Shown here piece by piece: positions 1 through 12,794 of a DNA stretch of 64,000 nucleotides. Within the stretch, counting starts at the first letter, position 1; each line of letters opens with the position of its first letter. A program made the translations under genes and the position numbers. The DNA lies in assembly GCA_032209605.1 (NCBI GenBank), contig JASFXZ010000014.1:5910912-5974911 (forward strand), in the 5' to 3' direction. This DNA is from Mactromeris polynyma. Taxonomy: Eukaryota; Mollusca; Bivalvia; Venerida; Mactridae. The notes under the pieces are model-generated. The model saw only the letters and a list, made by a program, of their open reading frames with translations. It did not search any database and was not told the DNA's origin.

Positions 1-2301
1 ATATGGATGACATGGGTGTGCTTGTGCAGGAAGTGCTGATTTGTTTTCTTTAGGGGTTTCATTGATTGCCGGGTATGTATCAATATATCGAGTCAAATAT
101 ATCGATTTTATATTGTATCACGGATACATAACCATGGATTGGAAACGTCCTACTATGTGTGTTTAGATTTGTTTAAACTCTCGCAAGCAGCGAGACTTTC
201 TTCTGTGATCAAACCCATGATAAAAAATTTGCGACGTCCGCGATCTTGTTTCTGAATAGAGAGAAGTTGACATTTTGATCCGCCATAATCGTCATATTTA
301 AAGATTTCTTAATTCTTAATTTATGCATTTTTAAGTTACTACATTTAGACAATTAAGAAGAGAATGACATGTTAATGCCTTCTTACAGTTGTGTACTAGA
401 ACAGTGTCTTGTTGTAACTTTTCTTTAAAATTTCCTGAAACTGCAATCCCAAGTCTGACGCAGGTATATCTCAGCTAGCTCTAACTCGGCGTGTAGGTCT
501 TGATAGAAAATACCGGTACCCGACACTTGTATTTGTGGTTCTGGGAAACAAAAGTGACAATGCTGTGTTGTAGAGTACATCTGCATGAAGGCATTTACCA
601 CCAATTTTTCTCATATATATGACTAAGGGTATGTTGTCAAAAAAATAAGAAATACCTCTAAACACCAGACATGCTCCAAAACAGCTTTTTTGGAGCCCCC
701 TGAAACAAAGGGTCATAATCATTTTGTGTCTGAAGGTAACTCTTATGACTTAAATACACATTACTATGCACAGCGCATCAAATCAATCTGGTATAAACTA
801 CCACAATCATCATGGTAAACTTTCAATTGCATTAATATTTCAAAATTCATATCGATATCGGATCGACTGTTTGTTTGGGTAGCATATTGATAGTGTTTTT
901 ATCGACGTCACCCCTATTTGTTTAGTATATTTTCCATATATTCTATAAATTATACTCTATTTGTACATTTTACAGGGTGAGCATAATATACTTATGTAAA
1001 ATATGTATTTTTGTATCTTTTGATATATTTTTCTTAAGATTTTTTTTTTCTATAAAAAAATGTTAAATGATGTGACAGGCAAGCTTGTAGGAATGGCAGC
1101 AGTATTTCTTTTTGTTCTTCAACAAGCTTGTAAATTGTGTACAAAATTATTATTATCCATAACGTGTATATACAGTCTACTTGTGATGTAGTTTAAACAG
1201 CATACAATATGTTTTGATAATTTCTCTAAGTATAACTTAAGAAATCTATTGCAATTATACTTCTGTGGGAGAATTAAGCCGGTGTGTAGCCTGTTAATTT
1301 TGTAAATATTTTGAAGTTCATGGTTATGAATTAACAAGAGACAATTAGAGTTTGAATAGTCACTACATAACCCAGGCTGTTTATGAGACTTAAAGCCCCA
1401 TTACATTTTTCATAAATGAGACGGTCATATATTTGAAAAATACAACAGGTGAGTTGAAGTTTGTACCGGACAAATCTAGTTTTAAAGCTAACCAACATCA
1501 GCAATTGTTCAGTTGTAAGTCAAATCTTAGAATCCCACAAACACATACATGTGATTATTAATTTTAGATTGTGGAGCTATCGTTGTGTTTATTTATTTGT
1601 TACTAAATTGACTGATATTCTATGACAACTAGCTTCCTATGTCGGACAAGTCAAATTTTACATTTATGTTAGTCTGGGTCTTTGAATTTGTTTCTAGAGC
1701 CCTGGTTATGGGCCTTGGAGTCTTTTACCATTTTTGAATGGAGGCAAATATTGATTGTGTTTGATGTTTAGTGTTGGACTTATTTTAGGGTATGAAGGTT
1801 TTAATACCAGACTTTGAATTTAGTTGTGTGCACTTTTTAGTGATTTCTTGACTTTGAGGGTAGTGTCACATCTTTCCTGTAGATTTTTAGCTTTGGGTTT
1901 GATGTAGCCCTGCATACGTGTCTCTGTACTCCGACTTTTACACGCGTCTCCGTAACAGCCATGCGCGAGCCTATAGTAAAAATGTGGGATTTTGCCGCAT
2001 GATTTTAACAGCACTCTTCTGGCGTCTTTAATATCAACAGACTTTTGAGAGAACAGAAAAACTGTAGCAATCTTTCACGGAAAGAAGCAAACAAAAATCG
2101 AATTTCTAGCGCGTATGTGTGCCTCACAATCACTTCGACAAGAAGACAGGGGTCAGATGTTTATGAGTGCAAAAATTGTCGCCAAGGTATCTGTCAATCA
2201 AACGTAACTCTGCCCACCGTGCGCATGTAACTATCTAACTTACAAACTGGATGTTGACATTCGCGCTCCCGCTAATTTTGCCCGTCAAGTAGCAATACAA
2301 G
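1..2301. other. Intergenic sequence, no supported gene
   Basis: AT-rich sequence with only short open frames lacking splice-site support or recognisable motifs. It holds one dispersed repeat, annotated separately. It becomes less AT-rich over the last 400 bases, leading to a well-placed ATG at 2302, which could fit a promoter region. Confidence 0.5.
119..360 (+). repeat. Dispersed repeat, copy A
   Basis: This stretch aligns by eye with 21412-21655 in the same orientation. Both contain CACGGATA, CCATGGATT, CCTACTATGTGTGTTT, GAGAAGTTGACATTTTGATC and CGTCATATTTAAAGATTTCT in the same order and spacing. Divergence is clearly higher than between the two large duplication copies, so it is an older interspersed family of unknown class. 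No terminal inverted repeats or coding capacity were seen. Confidence 0.65.
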
Positions 2302-2409
2302 ATGGATTTTAACGTTGAAACAACTTTTGATCGGATTCGTGTAGAAGCAAATAGCAATATTGACGGTGATCTGGGAAGGGTAATAAATAAGTGTGCACCG
2401 CCTCCATAG
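2302..2409 (+). CDS. Candidate first exon or tiny ORF cut by the duplication edge
   Basis: An ATG in good context (CAAGATGG) opens a 35-codon frame, beginning MDFNVETTFDRIR and ending at TAG 2407-2409. A possible donor (AGG then GTAATA) at 2380 would make it a 26-codon first coding exon in phase 0. The product is not recognised. The left edge of the 12.6-kb duplication (2406) falls in the stop codon, so any gene starting here may have been interrupted there. The good acceptor at 2437 inside the duplication does not give a convincing continuation in phase. It could be a chance ORF. Confidence 0.25.
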   Translation: MDFNVETTFDRIRVEANSNIDGDLGRVINKCAPPP

Positions 2410-3502
2410 CAACTCCCCCATCTTCTTTTTTAACAGGTGCTCGATTCACCACTTTTTTTACAAAACAAGTCGTATCCATGATAATCTTGCGTTGAAAAGA
2501 CAAATCAACGAAAAGCTACAATTTTCTGTTGTACAGTTTTTATTGCATGCAAAGCATATATCTGTTCACGCAAATAAGAGTAAATGCAGTGGAAAGACCG
2601 GCAGTGTCCAACTTCTATTTAATTTTGTGAATAGTTTAGCAGGATGTTGCACAGCGACAGTATAGAGATGCGACGTCCGTGGCTGGACTAGATTTGATGT
2701 AACAAAATCTGAGTTGGGATACCAGTCTCAATACTCGATCATTTGATTGGATGGTTTTATGCAGTCTTATAAAAACCCTGTGAAAAGATGCGTACTGATA
2801 CTGGTGTCTAAAATGAGTTTAGTATCCTTGCCCCACCCCAAAGGATTACAGAATGGTAAAACTTAGAAAGCATGTTATGGTAATCCGATTCATTGTTTGC
2901 TATTTATGTATTATTATTTATGTTGTATGTTTTTGCTTTGACATGCCCTGTGATGAACTCAGACTGGTGAAAAAGTTGCTAGACAATAAGAACTGGTGAA
3001 CATTACTGTGGATTTTGTGAAAATTCATATAGAAGGTTGCTGTGGGAACATATTCTGTTGAGGTCATTTTGTTTTTCTGGTGCCAGTGTGTTGAAAAAGT
3101 TCAAATTAATGGACGTATATTGAATGTTGGTGCACACATTAATGGAATGAATCAAAACATGTACATGTTACCAAAGAGTCGTGTATTTTTGGCTGGTGTA
3201 AATAATGTGATTTTACAATGTGCTTTATTTTATGATGAAATATGTACATTATGTCTTGTATTTACTGTTAATATATTTTTCATAAAATGAAATGTAGATT
3301 TAACGTTTATTTTTGATGTCTCTTTTAATGTCGATTTATTTTTGTTTAATTACATCCCTTGTGCAGAAAGAACATTTTAGTGTGGGTAGTAATGTACTTG
3401 TCACTTGAAGCAAATCTTTTATCTTCTATATTTTAAGTGGATTTTCGGTTTCATACCTTTCATTAGTATTGTTGTATGTGATGCCAATCCTTAGACAAAA
3501 CA

Positions 3503-3620
3503 ACAGGAGATTGTCACGAGTTCTCTCCCTTTATCCATATGTATTCATGTACTAATAGAAGGGATAAAGCGAGAGATCTCTAGGAGGGATGAAGGGAGAG
3601 AACTCTCGACAATCTCCTGT
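3503..3620. mobile_element. MITE with CAGGAGATTGTC inverted ends
   Basis: Left end ACAGGAGATTGTC followed by GAGTTCTCTCCCTTTATCC; right end is its inverse, GAAGGGAGAGAACTCTC then GACAATCTCCTGT. The arms span about 35 bp each of a roughly 118-bp element, so it folds into a long hairpin. No coding capacity. The same family occurs at 49769-49886 (duplicate), 55642-55775, and as a right arm only at 9491-9528. Confidence 0.8.
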
Positions 3621-4753
3621 GGATCCTGTAAGAAGACGCACTAAAAAGGCCGGGGCCTCCGTGGTGAAGTAGTTATGGTCGCCATCATCAAATCTCTTGA
3701 CCCTCAAACCTGCATGTTCATATCCCACCTGGAATGTAGAATGCGTGAGGAAGATGACTAGCTGGCTTAGGGAAGCTTGGTGGTTCAATCTGGGCGTCTG
3801 CATGGAGTCGTCCCCCACCCATATAGTTGGGATAGTCACTACATGACCCGGGCTGTTTACATGACTTAAAGCCCCATTCAAAAATACTTAACATTACAAA
3901 GGTATTTGATTTCATTCTTATACATGTTATGCATTGCTTGGTAATACAAAAGTACAATGATGTATCGTATACTGGTCAAACAAATTATACCTGCTCTGCT
4001 GTTGTATTGCTTTGTAAGAGTGTTTGGTATTTGTAGAATTTTAGTATATTTGGTGTTGTTCTTTAGGAGTTCAGCTTAAGGACTCATTCACGGGTAAGGT
4101 AAATTATTGTTGTCTTAAAGCGACATTCAATATTTTAGACATTAATTTATGAACAAAATTGTTTGCATATTAGATAAGGAATGACAATTTTGCAGCCCAA
4201 ACTTAATATTTATTTCTAACTTTGCTGTCACTGAATAAATCTAGGCATAACATTTTGAACGTGACAATTTCTGACATGAAAACATGTACAAAAAACTTGT
4301 AATGAAACCTTAAATTCATTCCATGTTCGTTGTCATAACAATCTGTCAAAATCCCTACTTTCTCTTTGATCACCTAAAGTAGGTTAAGAAATATGTCAAT
4401 GTCAGACTGTCTGTACGTCTTTTTTTACAATGAAATTCAACTTGTGTGGTACAATACTACCATATAGCAATCTGAGAAGAGAGAAATATATGTAATACCG
4501 CTTTAATACAACACAGTCCCGAGTGCTATACTGTGTTATGTAAACATTACCAACATCTTTGACAGAAATCCTATTATGCTAAGAACTATGATATTTGTGA
4601 TTGGAATGCATTGAGCTGGGAATATGCTATAATAAGTACTGGATTTTCAAAGCCTGCTTCAGTTTTCTGAACAGTATATTATAATTTTAAATATATATCT
4701 TAAATTGAACAAGAGTCAGCTTTTTTTGATAAATACATGATAACATATATATG

Positions 4754-4876
4754 TACAGTGGGATCTCGTTCTATTGACAACCTTCTATCCAGATACTTGG
4801 TTTCTATATATGAACCTAGGTATTACTCAAATAAAATTTTGGACCTGATGAATTGAATGAACGAGCTCCGACTGTA
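4754..4876. mobile_element. MITE with TACAGTGGGATCTCGTTC ends
   Basis: Left TACAGTGGGATCTCGTTC and right GAACGAGCTCCGACTGTA are imperfect inverted repeats of 18 bp bounding a 123-bp noncoding element. End sequences of the CAGT..CTCGTT type are common in pogo/mariner-related non-autonomous elements, so that class is inferred. Duplicate at 51018-51140; a related longer element lies at 25116-25275. Confidence 0.7.
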
Positions 4877-5886
4877 TTTCAAACTGAAATAAGAATTGAT
4901 TTATACAATTATCAGTATATATCTACAAAAGTGTTTGTTATAATGAAGCAGTGTAAATAAAATTGTGATATAAATATGTGTTTGTTTGTGTGTTTATTGA
5001 GTCCGTCTGGTTAGCTCGGGAGAGTGCTGGAGAAGAGTTCTATATTGCCCCAAAAACATTGTAACCATTCTGACACCGATGGAGCTAGATTGAATTTACA
5101 AATTTCTTTTATATCACAATTAGAATATAATATCAATACAGGTTCAAAATTTGTCCATAAAAAAAGGTTTCAACAAGAGTGACAAACTGTCACAAATGGC
5201 GCCTGTCAAGACTTCGAGTCAAAGAGCAGACATGGTAATTTAATTTTGGATAATTCAAGGGCCATAACTCGTGAGTGCCTGGGAAGATATGGCTGATTAT
5301 CAAATTTGAATGAGATATTATGCCCTTGAGACTGAAGTTTGCGGAAGATCCAGCGATTTGGCTGGTTAATGAACGTGAACAAGATAATATGCCCATGCAA
5401 AGTATCTCGAAATCTTGGCCAGAAGTAATTACAACAGTTATCTTTCAATTGGACACAGGTTTTTAACCCATCACAAAAAGCTACATATTTATGAACAAAA
5501 GTGCAACGCAGTAATTCAGCAACTAGTTTACTGACACATTTTCAAAATAGAATTTTCAAACAAAATATAAAAGAAGTTCAACGCTTCGAAACATTTGAAT
5601 TCATTATCAATGTTATTAATTTAAATACATATTGCACATACTATTGAAATGGCTCGACAATATTAAAATGAATATAAAGACTATAAAAATATTACAAATT
5701 AAATTTACGGCGAATGATCTGTAACAACGAGAGATCTATGATCTATAATGATAACGGCCTCACACACAAATATCTAGAAAAGAAGCAAGTCGACAATCGT
5801 ATTTTCATGAGAAATTCCTCGAAACGTTTCCGTAAGTTTGAGTCAATACTTGGACAATTCATTTTCTAGTCCATTTTAATGTACTG

Positions 5887-8800
5887 TCACGTAATAACTT
5901 CTTGACTGCTGTCCAGCTCAAAACAATCTTCCAAAACCTTTGTTTCTAGTTGTTGTCTTACGTGACCTTTAACCTTGACCTTAGTTTGTGTCTTTGGTTC
6001 CAATTTGAGAAAAGGAAAATGTATTTTGTATCCAAACAACATCACTATAATCATCATCAAGACTATAACTAACACGACTAACATTACTGGCTGCCACTGA
6101 GATGGTATCTCGGAGAAAAACAGTCTAAATGCCCGACCCAGTCCCCCGCACAAAGTTTCCAATGGATAAACGATACAATTAGAGATCACAGAAGTTAACG
6201 CCTGAAAATAAACAACAAAATGTACAGATTGAATCGAAATATCAAGAGATTATAATTATGCTGTGAGGAAAAAATTGATTTAATATAAATGCTTAATTTT
6301 CTAAGGAAGTTAGGGATAACTGGATAAATGTGTATGTACAAGTACAAACACAATAAAACAGGAGAAAACATAAAATATATGCACAGGAATAAAAACACAA
6401 AACATTTTTCATGTACATGTTCACTTCAAAGAACAAATCATACAATCATTAACTGGTAGTAATAGTCTCAGATTCTAATAATATAATCTGGTTGTCATGG
6501 TTTCAGATTCTAGTATTATCTGGTTGTCATGGTTTCAGATTCTTATATAATCTGATTGCCATGGTTTCAGATTCTAGTAGTATTTGGTTGTCATGGTTTC
6601 AGATTCTAATATTTGGTTGTCATGGTTTCAGATTCTTATATTATCTGATTGCCATGGTTTCAGATTCTAGTATCATCTGGTTGCCATGATTTCAGATTCT
6701 AGTATTATCTGGTTGTCATGATTTCAGATTCTAGTATTATCCGGTAGTCAAGGTTTTAGATTCTAGTATTATCTTGTAGTCATGGTTTCAGATTCTAGTA
6801 TTATCTGGTTGTCATGGTTTCAGATTCTAGTATTATCTGGTAGTCATGGTTTCAGATTCTAGTATTAACACTGTACCCTCAAAATCTTCATATCAGTGCA
6901 TGATGCATGGTTTACATTAAATAAAATACTGGACATTTTCCGCTACAGATATATAATCAGAATCCTACAATTACGCACCAATAGTGGCGTTACTTGCCAG
7001 ACTGGGTCCACATGCAAAGCGGTATGATACTGAAAACAAGCATCTGATGACCAGGAGAAATGCCATCTCATCCAAGATTTCAAATACTGTAAGTAGGTCA
7101 TCTTATTCCACACACATTCTTCTGGTATTCCCTAAAAATAGTAAAGATATGCAGTAAGGTTACAAGAAATTATTGCCTCATTATAATCCTTCCTATTCCC
7201 TATTTGCAAGCCATTCTGAGTCAGAGAAATGCAAGTTGAGGGTTTTGTGTAATAAATTAATAACAATTTGCAGGGGTTCCACTAGGGGCTGAATCTCAAG
7301 GGTCATTTTGATAAAAACAGGATTTTACCATTTTATAGCAATATAAGATAATTATAATTCAAAGAAAATTTGACCCTGGGTCAAAATGTGGCTTTTTGGG
7401 AATTTCAGGAGTCAAAGGGTCAACTCAAGGGTCAAATGGAACCCCTGAATTTGAGGATGTTTTGCAAAACTGTATGGCACAGAAACAGTTACTATAGTTA
7501 TGCACCAAACACTCAAATTTTCAGTGAATATGAAACTTCCTCTGCCACATTTCCAGACTGAAATCAATAATTATCAAACAGTTAATTCATAAGAGCCCAA
7601 TGTACAAATTTATAATACTGGTAGCAAAAATCATGCATACATGAAAGTGTAGATACATTGTATATAATTTTAACATAGATTCCCTTATCAAAGTTGTCTT
7701 TTTAACCCCCCAGGGGTGTCGCATTTTCTTAAAGGGGGCATTTATCAGAGACCATAATTATGGTAGTGAAATCGATCATCATTTTTCTCCCTAAAAGTTC
7801 ATGCAAGTACATTGGGAATTTCCCCTAGCATGCAGTCAACAAATGACACCTTCTGATCTTGGCTGCCACTATCAATTTCTCTGCATAGCCTCTGCTTTTG
7901 GCACCTGAGATCTCACTGGCATTCTGATGACACTGCTACTGCTTAATACGTGACCTAAGTCACTGAGACCCAAGTCATTCTTAGGTACAAGAATAACTCG
8001 CGACACTCAAAACTAGGTCATGCATCTGTTGCTGTAAACAAGTGGACTAACGTATATTTGCTCTTTACTGTGTGTTAATAAATTTGTTGATACAGTTTAA
8101 AAGTAGTCTGTTTTTCACAGAAATTTGACATGTTCACTTACAGTAGTTATTACTGTGTTTGTGCTATTCACTAGTGATAAACTGGAAGTGTTTCATGTTA
8201 CATAATATGGAACAGAATGGTATTTAAAATTTCGTAAGTTTTTTTCATTCTTTTCTGATTACTCGGAAAAAATACATTTTCAACTAGAAATGTGTCCATA
8301 GGACACAGATGCCCCCACTTGCAGCCTTTGTCACAAAAGCAAATGCTATTATTCTGCTCATAGTTTGTGAATGGGTATCAAAATTACCAAGTAAACAACT
8401 GTACTGATTATGGTGATAAGTCAAAGGCCATAACTTTGCACTTACTGGGCGTAACCATACATGAAACCCCAGGTGCACAACTATACAGGTTGGTGAACAT
8501 TCCTGTAAAGTTTTATGACTCTCGCTCATATATTTGTGGAGATATGAGTAACGCAAGCTTGCATACTCTGTAGGCTATGTTTTAACTAAGTCAAGGGCCA
8601 TAACTGTGCATTTACTGGGCACAGCCAAACATGAAACCCCAGGTGCACAACTTCACATGCTGGTGAACATTCATGTAAAGTTTTATGACTCTGACTCATA
8701 TACTTTTGGAGATATGAGTGACACAAGATTGTATACTCTGTAGGCTATGTTTAAACTAAGTCAAGGGCCATAACTTTGCACTTACTAGGCACAGCCAAAC

Positions 8801-10654
8801 ATGAAAACCCAGGTGCAAAACTACACATGCTGGTGAACATTCACGTAAAGTTTTATGACTCTGGCTCTTATACTTTTGGAGATATGAGTGACACAATATT
8901 GCATACTCTGTAGGCTATATTTTAACCAAGTCAAGGGCCATAACTTTGCACTTACTCAATACTGGACACAGCCAAACATGAAACCCCAGGTTCACAACTA
9001 CACATGCTGGTGAACATTCCTGTAAAGTTTTATGACTCTGGCTTATATACTTTTGGAGATATGAGTGACACAAGATTTTGTGACGGACGGACGGACAAGG
9101 GCAAATCTATATGCCCCCCCCCTTTCAGAGTTTTTATATATAAAAGATATTATAGATAAACAGGCCAATGTTCAGAAATTACCCTGGTAATTCTAAGGAT
9201 TAAGATGAAATACTGAAATGGTTCCCTTCAAACTGAAAAAAATTGGAAGTTACACGAAACTAAATTCCTTTAATATAATATGACAATAATAATATACAGT
9301 AAAACCTCAATAATGCGACCATCCTTGGGATCCTTGAAAACTAGTCTTATCACTGAGGTGGTCTTAATATTGAAGTTGAATAAAGAGCAAAATAGTGAAC
9401 ATGGACTTGAAAATTATGTTCTTAATTTTGAGGTGGTCCTATTATTGAGTGGTCTTTAGGTGAGGTTTTACTGCATATACATATACTATAGAAGGGATAA
9501 AAGGAGAGAACTTGTGACAATCTCCTGTGAACAAAACCAAAAGAATTTACCTTTGAGACATGTGTTATTTTCTCAGCAACCCTGAATTGATACAGTCGCA
9601 CAAACTCCCATGGAATACTAATGAGAAACGTTAAAAATGTCAAACAAGGTAACCACCTCCAAAGTGATCTCTGTGACTTTAAACATGTGTCAGAACTTTG
9701 TTCGCAACCATTACATAGTGAGATGTCTCTGGAATCATGAGTTAAACTTGCAATTCGGCCGATTTTTCTTCTTTTTTCTAATTTCCAGGAATACACTAAC
9801 CATATAAAAGCACAAAGAAAACAAATTGTTAAAGAGATACGAGAGATCAACATAATGGTTTCCACATCAATTGAGTTCGAAGAGTTTCTAACGAAATTGT
9901 CAACACACTGATAAGTTACACTAAGATCTTCAAACACGGAATTATAAAGAAGAATATAGAACTGTCTGTCAGTGATTGATAACTCGACAGTAGATTCTAC
10001 TCTACATGAAAACAGTCCCAAATAGCACACTCGATCTTCCTCATCTGTCCATGAATGGTTGTGAATGTTATCTGAAAAAATAGAAAAGTTCAGTAAAGCA
10101 CCCTAAGTAATCTGCATAACATCTGAAGCAAATGAAACAGCTGTTTCAATCTATACAAAAATTAGGATAAAATTTGAAATTTTTATATTTTTTACCATTC
10201 CAAAAAAAGCAACAGCCCCTTTCTTCTCTGAAAAATGTTAGCCATTAAAAATAAAATGATAAATGAAAAGTGTGTTTTATTCTATTACATGTACTTAAGT
10301 AACTTGAAACTTAACGAATATTTGAGTGCATAGAAAGGGTTGTCTCCCTTAGATATTTATATAAGTAATTAGTGTTACGAACTTATCAATTAAAATCAAT
10401 GAGACAAATGATTATATAGTAAAAAGGTGATAAAAACTACACTCACAGCATTTTTTAAACAAGTAAGCAAATGTCATGAATGTAAACATTCCACAAACAC
10501 GGCAGATTGTTAAATAATTAGATTTTTTCTGTGAAATGGGTTTCATCAAATTATGGTCCACACAGCTGTTTGAATCCATGTGGTGCTGTTTAGACTTGGA
10601 GCCATTCTGACTCTGAGCAACTTTCCCATTCTTTTGTTTGCACAGTTTAGCCAT
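5887..10654 (-). CDS. CLCC1-like: CLCC1-like membrane protein (CLIC-like chloride channel 1), left copy
   Basis: Four coding exons on the minus strand: 10654-10447, 10071-9551, 7131-6994, 6201-5887, all with AG/GT borders and matching phase, total 393 codons plus stop. Hydrophobic segments are near residues 45-67 (possible signal anchor), 141-163, 209-228 and 327-346. Family evidence, from memory of vertebrate CLCC1: the RLYQFRVAE segment after the second core helix, a tryptophan-rich segment ending in DPVW (vertebrate NPIW), then CGGLGRAF..EIP before the last helix, in the same order and spacing. CLCC1 is an ER membrane protein linked to chloride and lipid homeostasis. The protein is shorter than the 551-residue human one, lacking most of the long C-terminal tail. 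An AG acceptor at 10683 suggests a spliced 5' UTR, and an in-frame TAA precedes the ATG. Family call likely, orthology unproven. Confidence 0.75.
6468..6866 (+). repeat. Minisatellite, about 31-bp unit, CLCC1-like intron 3
   Basis: About 12 to 13 tandem units built on TGGTTTCAGATTCTAGTATT and ATCTGGTAGTCA, with unit length variants near 26-32 bp (some units lack the CTAGTATTATC part). It lies between coding exons 3 and 4. The duplicate at 52728-53166 has a different number and order of variants, so the array has changed since duplication. Confidence 0.9.
7271..7446. mobile_element. Short inverted-end repeat, GGGGTTCC family
   Basis: Begins CAGGGGTTCC and ends GGAACCCCTG, a perfect 10-bp inverted pair. 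Inside it carries GGGCTGAATCTCAAGGGTCA and GGTCAAAATGTGGCTTTT. Relatives are at 53193-53363 and, split by another element, at 35168-36960. It is noncoding, sits in CLCC1-like intron 2, and is largely missing from the right duplication copy. Confidence 0.65.
8285..9110. repeat. Dispersed element with about 4 tandem 172-bp units
   Basis: Four consecutive units of about 172 bp share TCAAGGGCCATAACTTTGCA, ACATGAAACCCCAGGTGCAC, ATGCTGGTGAACATTC and TTTTGGAGATATGAGTGA. The array is bordered by GTGTCCATAGGACACAGATG on the left and GACGGACGGACGGACA on the right. Similar borders occur, oppositely oriented, at 33688-34735, suggesting a widespread family. The right duplication copy keeps only about one unit (53815-53995). 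Confidence 0.8.
9297..9473. mobile_element. MITE with CAGTAAAACCTC inverted ends
   Basis: Left CAGTAAAACCTCAATAA and right GAGGTTTTACTG are inverted repeats around a 177-bp noncoding body containing GAGGTGGTC motifs in both orientations. A relative is at 27498-27646. In the right duplication copy only the right end survives (about 55680-55715), joined to the left arm of a CAGGAGATTGTC MITE. Confidence 0.75.
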
Positions 10655-10898
10655 TTCTCCTTACCATCTGAAGTAGTAATCTCTGAAAAACATAGAAACA
10701 TCATGCATGAAGAAGACATTATGTGATATATATTGAATAATATTGAGACTTGTCTACAACTTGTACAAGTTGTTAAAAAACCTTTTAAAGAACTAATAAT
10801 GTAACTATTAATTGATGTTTAAAATTTGTGAAATTATGTAGTCTTGATGACCATATTAAAAGTGCTGTAATTCCCTGTTTTGTAGTGACCTACATATA

Positions 10899-12130
10899 GA
10901 CAGACCGAAAAGTATGCGGACACTTTTTATCGCATTTTCTAACCTGTGTAAATTTGGCTGTGTTTCAAATCAATTAGTCTTCGCAGCTTTTCAGAAAAAT
11001 CCTTGCTCTAAAATTTGCGGCAAGTCTCGATTGTAAACAATGCACTGCGCACGTGCTACAGTCGCGGCCAAAATATTTTGTGCTATTTAACCAGTACGCG
11101 GACACCAACATTTACTGAAGAAGAAAGACTCTAATGAGGAATCAGCGTCAGAGAAGTTTCTTTGATTATTTTATTTCAAGATTTTAAAACCTGAAAGAAT
11201 GAAAGATTTATTAAATTTTATTCATTTGACTTTTAATAGCCACATCACGGACCTATATACAGTATATAGGTATATAGGTCCATGGCCACATGTAATAAAC
11301 AAACTTTAACAACGTGTGTAGTATACGTGTGAACTACGGTGAACAAAAAATGGACAATAAAACAAACTTTTAAATGACCATAATGCAGTCTTCACAATAA
11401 TTTTTTTGACGGACTTGCCCATTCGGGCAGACAGCTTGCAATTTCCACTTGCCCGAATTCACTTTCACTTGCCCGAATAAAATTAACAGCACCATCTAAA
11501 AGGGAAGAACCATGATGTTCTGATTTGTTAAATCGGAAACGAAGACTGGTAACAATAGTTGATGAAAAAGTGGATTTACACAAACAAAACTGACAAAAAA
11601 TGAAAACCAGTTGAAGTATTGCGTACTACTACATCATCAATTTTTGTGACAGCTTCGGTAAAAGCTAGTAAGACCGGACCACGAACACGACTTGCCCATT
11701 CGGGCAAGCGAAGTGGATTTTTTACTTGTCCGAAGGATATTTCACTTGTCCCGGGCTTCGGGCAAGTGGGTTATCGTGAAGACTCCTGACCATATATAAA
11801 AATGTTTTCATAAACTGGCACTATGCAATGGATGGCAATAGTAAGAAAAAAACTTTTGGCGCATACCTGTACACATCGCGTCACATGCATGCGCCCAAAT
11901 GATTAGGATGTAGTTCAGGAATTGTAACGAAACATACTAGTGATATATTTCAGGCTTCGTGTTGAATAATTTGCTTACACATACGCGTTCAATACCGGAA
12001 TAAGTACAAGTACCGTGCGAGTAATTGTTAGTAATATCGACGTCAGGCAAGGAAGTTTAAATCTTTTACGGAACGATAAATATGCAGGTGTCCGCCTACT
12101 GGTAGTGTCCGCGTACTGTTCCGGTCTGTC
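10899..12130. mobile_element. Non-autonomous Tc1/mariner-like element, about 1.2 kb
   Basis: Left end GACAGACCGAAAAGTATGCG and right end (reverse complement) GACAGACCGGAACAGTACGC form about 26-bp inverted repeats, flanked on both sides by TA, the target duplication expected for Tc1/mariner elements. No transposase frame was found. The body contains a palindrome at 11249-11281 and a nested element at 11387-11784. It lies just upstream of the CLCC1-like gene. The right copy is 57156-58312, with its right end eroded and a 75-bp internal deletion. Confidence 0.75.
11387..11784. mobile_element. Nested inverted-end element, AGTCTTCACAATAA
   Basis: Left AGTCTTCACAATAA and right TTATCGTGAAGACT are inverted repeats with one mismatch. 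The inside carries several ACTTGCCCG and CGGGCAAGT motifs in both orientations near each end. It sits inside the 1.2-kb TA-flanked element, so it inserted later. Duplicate at 57572-57970. Sequence near 44800-44900 in HMGCL intron 7 (ending GTTACTGTGAAGACTG) may be a diverged relative. Confidence 0.65.
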
Positions 12131-12557
12131 TATCGGCCAAAAAATCTTAAGACTAAGAATAACACGGATAACATGCTAATATTATTGATAAATTCTCGAG
12201 GTAAAATAATCTAAAAAATACTGGATTACTGTATTTTACTACACCAGATTTGTACGTATCAGACACACCTTTTATCAGTTTAAATATACGATGGTTTGAA
12301 TATCTTACTCCATAGGCGCCTCCATGTTGGGTTGGCTAACCTTGCCAAACTTTGTTTGTAAACATTGATTTCATTGGCTGTTTGTTGTGTCTATTTCTGT
12401 CTCCTACGCAGTAGTCTCCCCTTACATGTAATTCAAGAAATCCTTAAACGTGTATTTTGATAAATTCCTTCAAAGATAAGATGATGAATGCCATGCATGT
12501 CTTCCGGGAGATAAACTATGTATACATGTGTTTGGCGAGGGCCACGTCATGAATGTT

Positions 12558-12689
12558 ATGTTTGTTTCATCGGGTTTAACGCCGTTTCTCAATGATATTT
12601 CAGTTATATAACGGCCGGCGGCCGGTTCACCTAACCAGTTTTTCCTGGACTGAAATCTAACCAGTACTAACTTACCCTTCCACAAGGAG
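12558..12689 (-). mobile_element. SINE tail, Meta-domain type, head deleted
   Basis: On the minus strand this reads AGTACTGGTTAGATTTC, CAGGAAAAACTGGTTAGGTG, then GAGAAACGGCGTTAAACCC, matching the conserved 3' domain of molluscan MetaSINEs as I remember it. The tRNA-like head is missing. Comparison with 58694-58962 shows the break at 12689/12690 is the edge of a 1050-bp deletion rather than a 5'-truncated insertion. Confidence 0.7.
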
Positions 12690-12794
12690 TCCTTTCCTGA
12701 AAACAATGCGACTACACATTAATAATAATAAATCTCAAACTAGCTTTGTGTTCAGATAATGTAACGTTAAAATATGATTAAAATACACACAAAA

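Noticed and set aside
3042..3290. 82-residue ORF identical in both duplication copies
   Set aside because: Identity is expected because the whole region is nearly identical; AT-rich, no motif, so conservation is not evidence of function.
6492..6689. 65-residue repetitive ORF
   Set aside because: Translation of the 31-bp minisatellite; not conserved in frame in the right copy.
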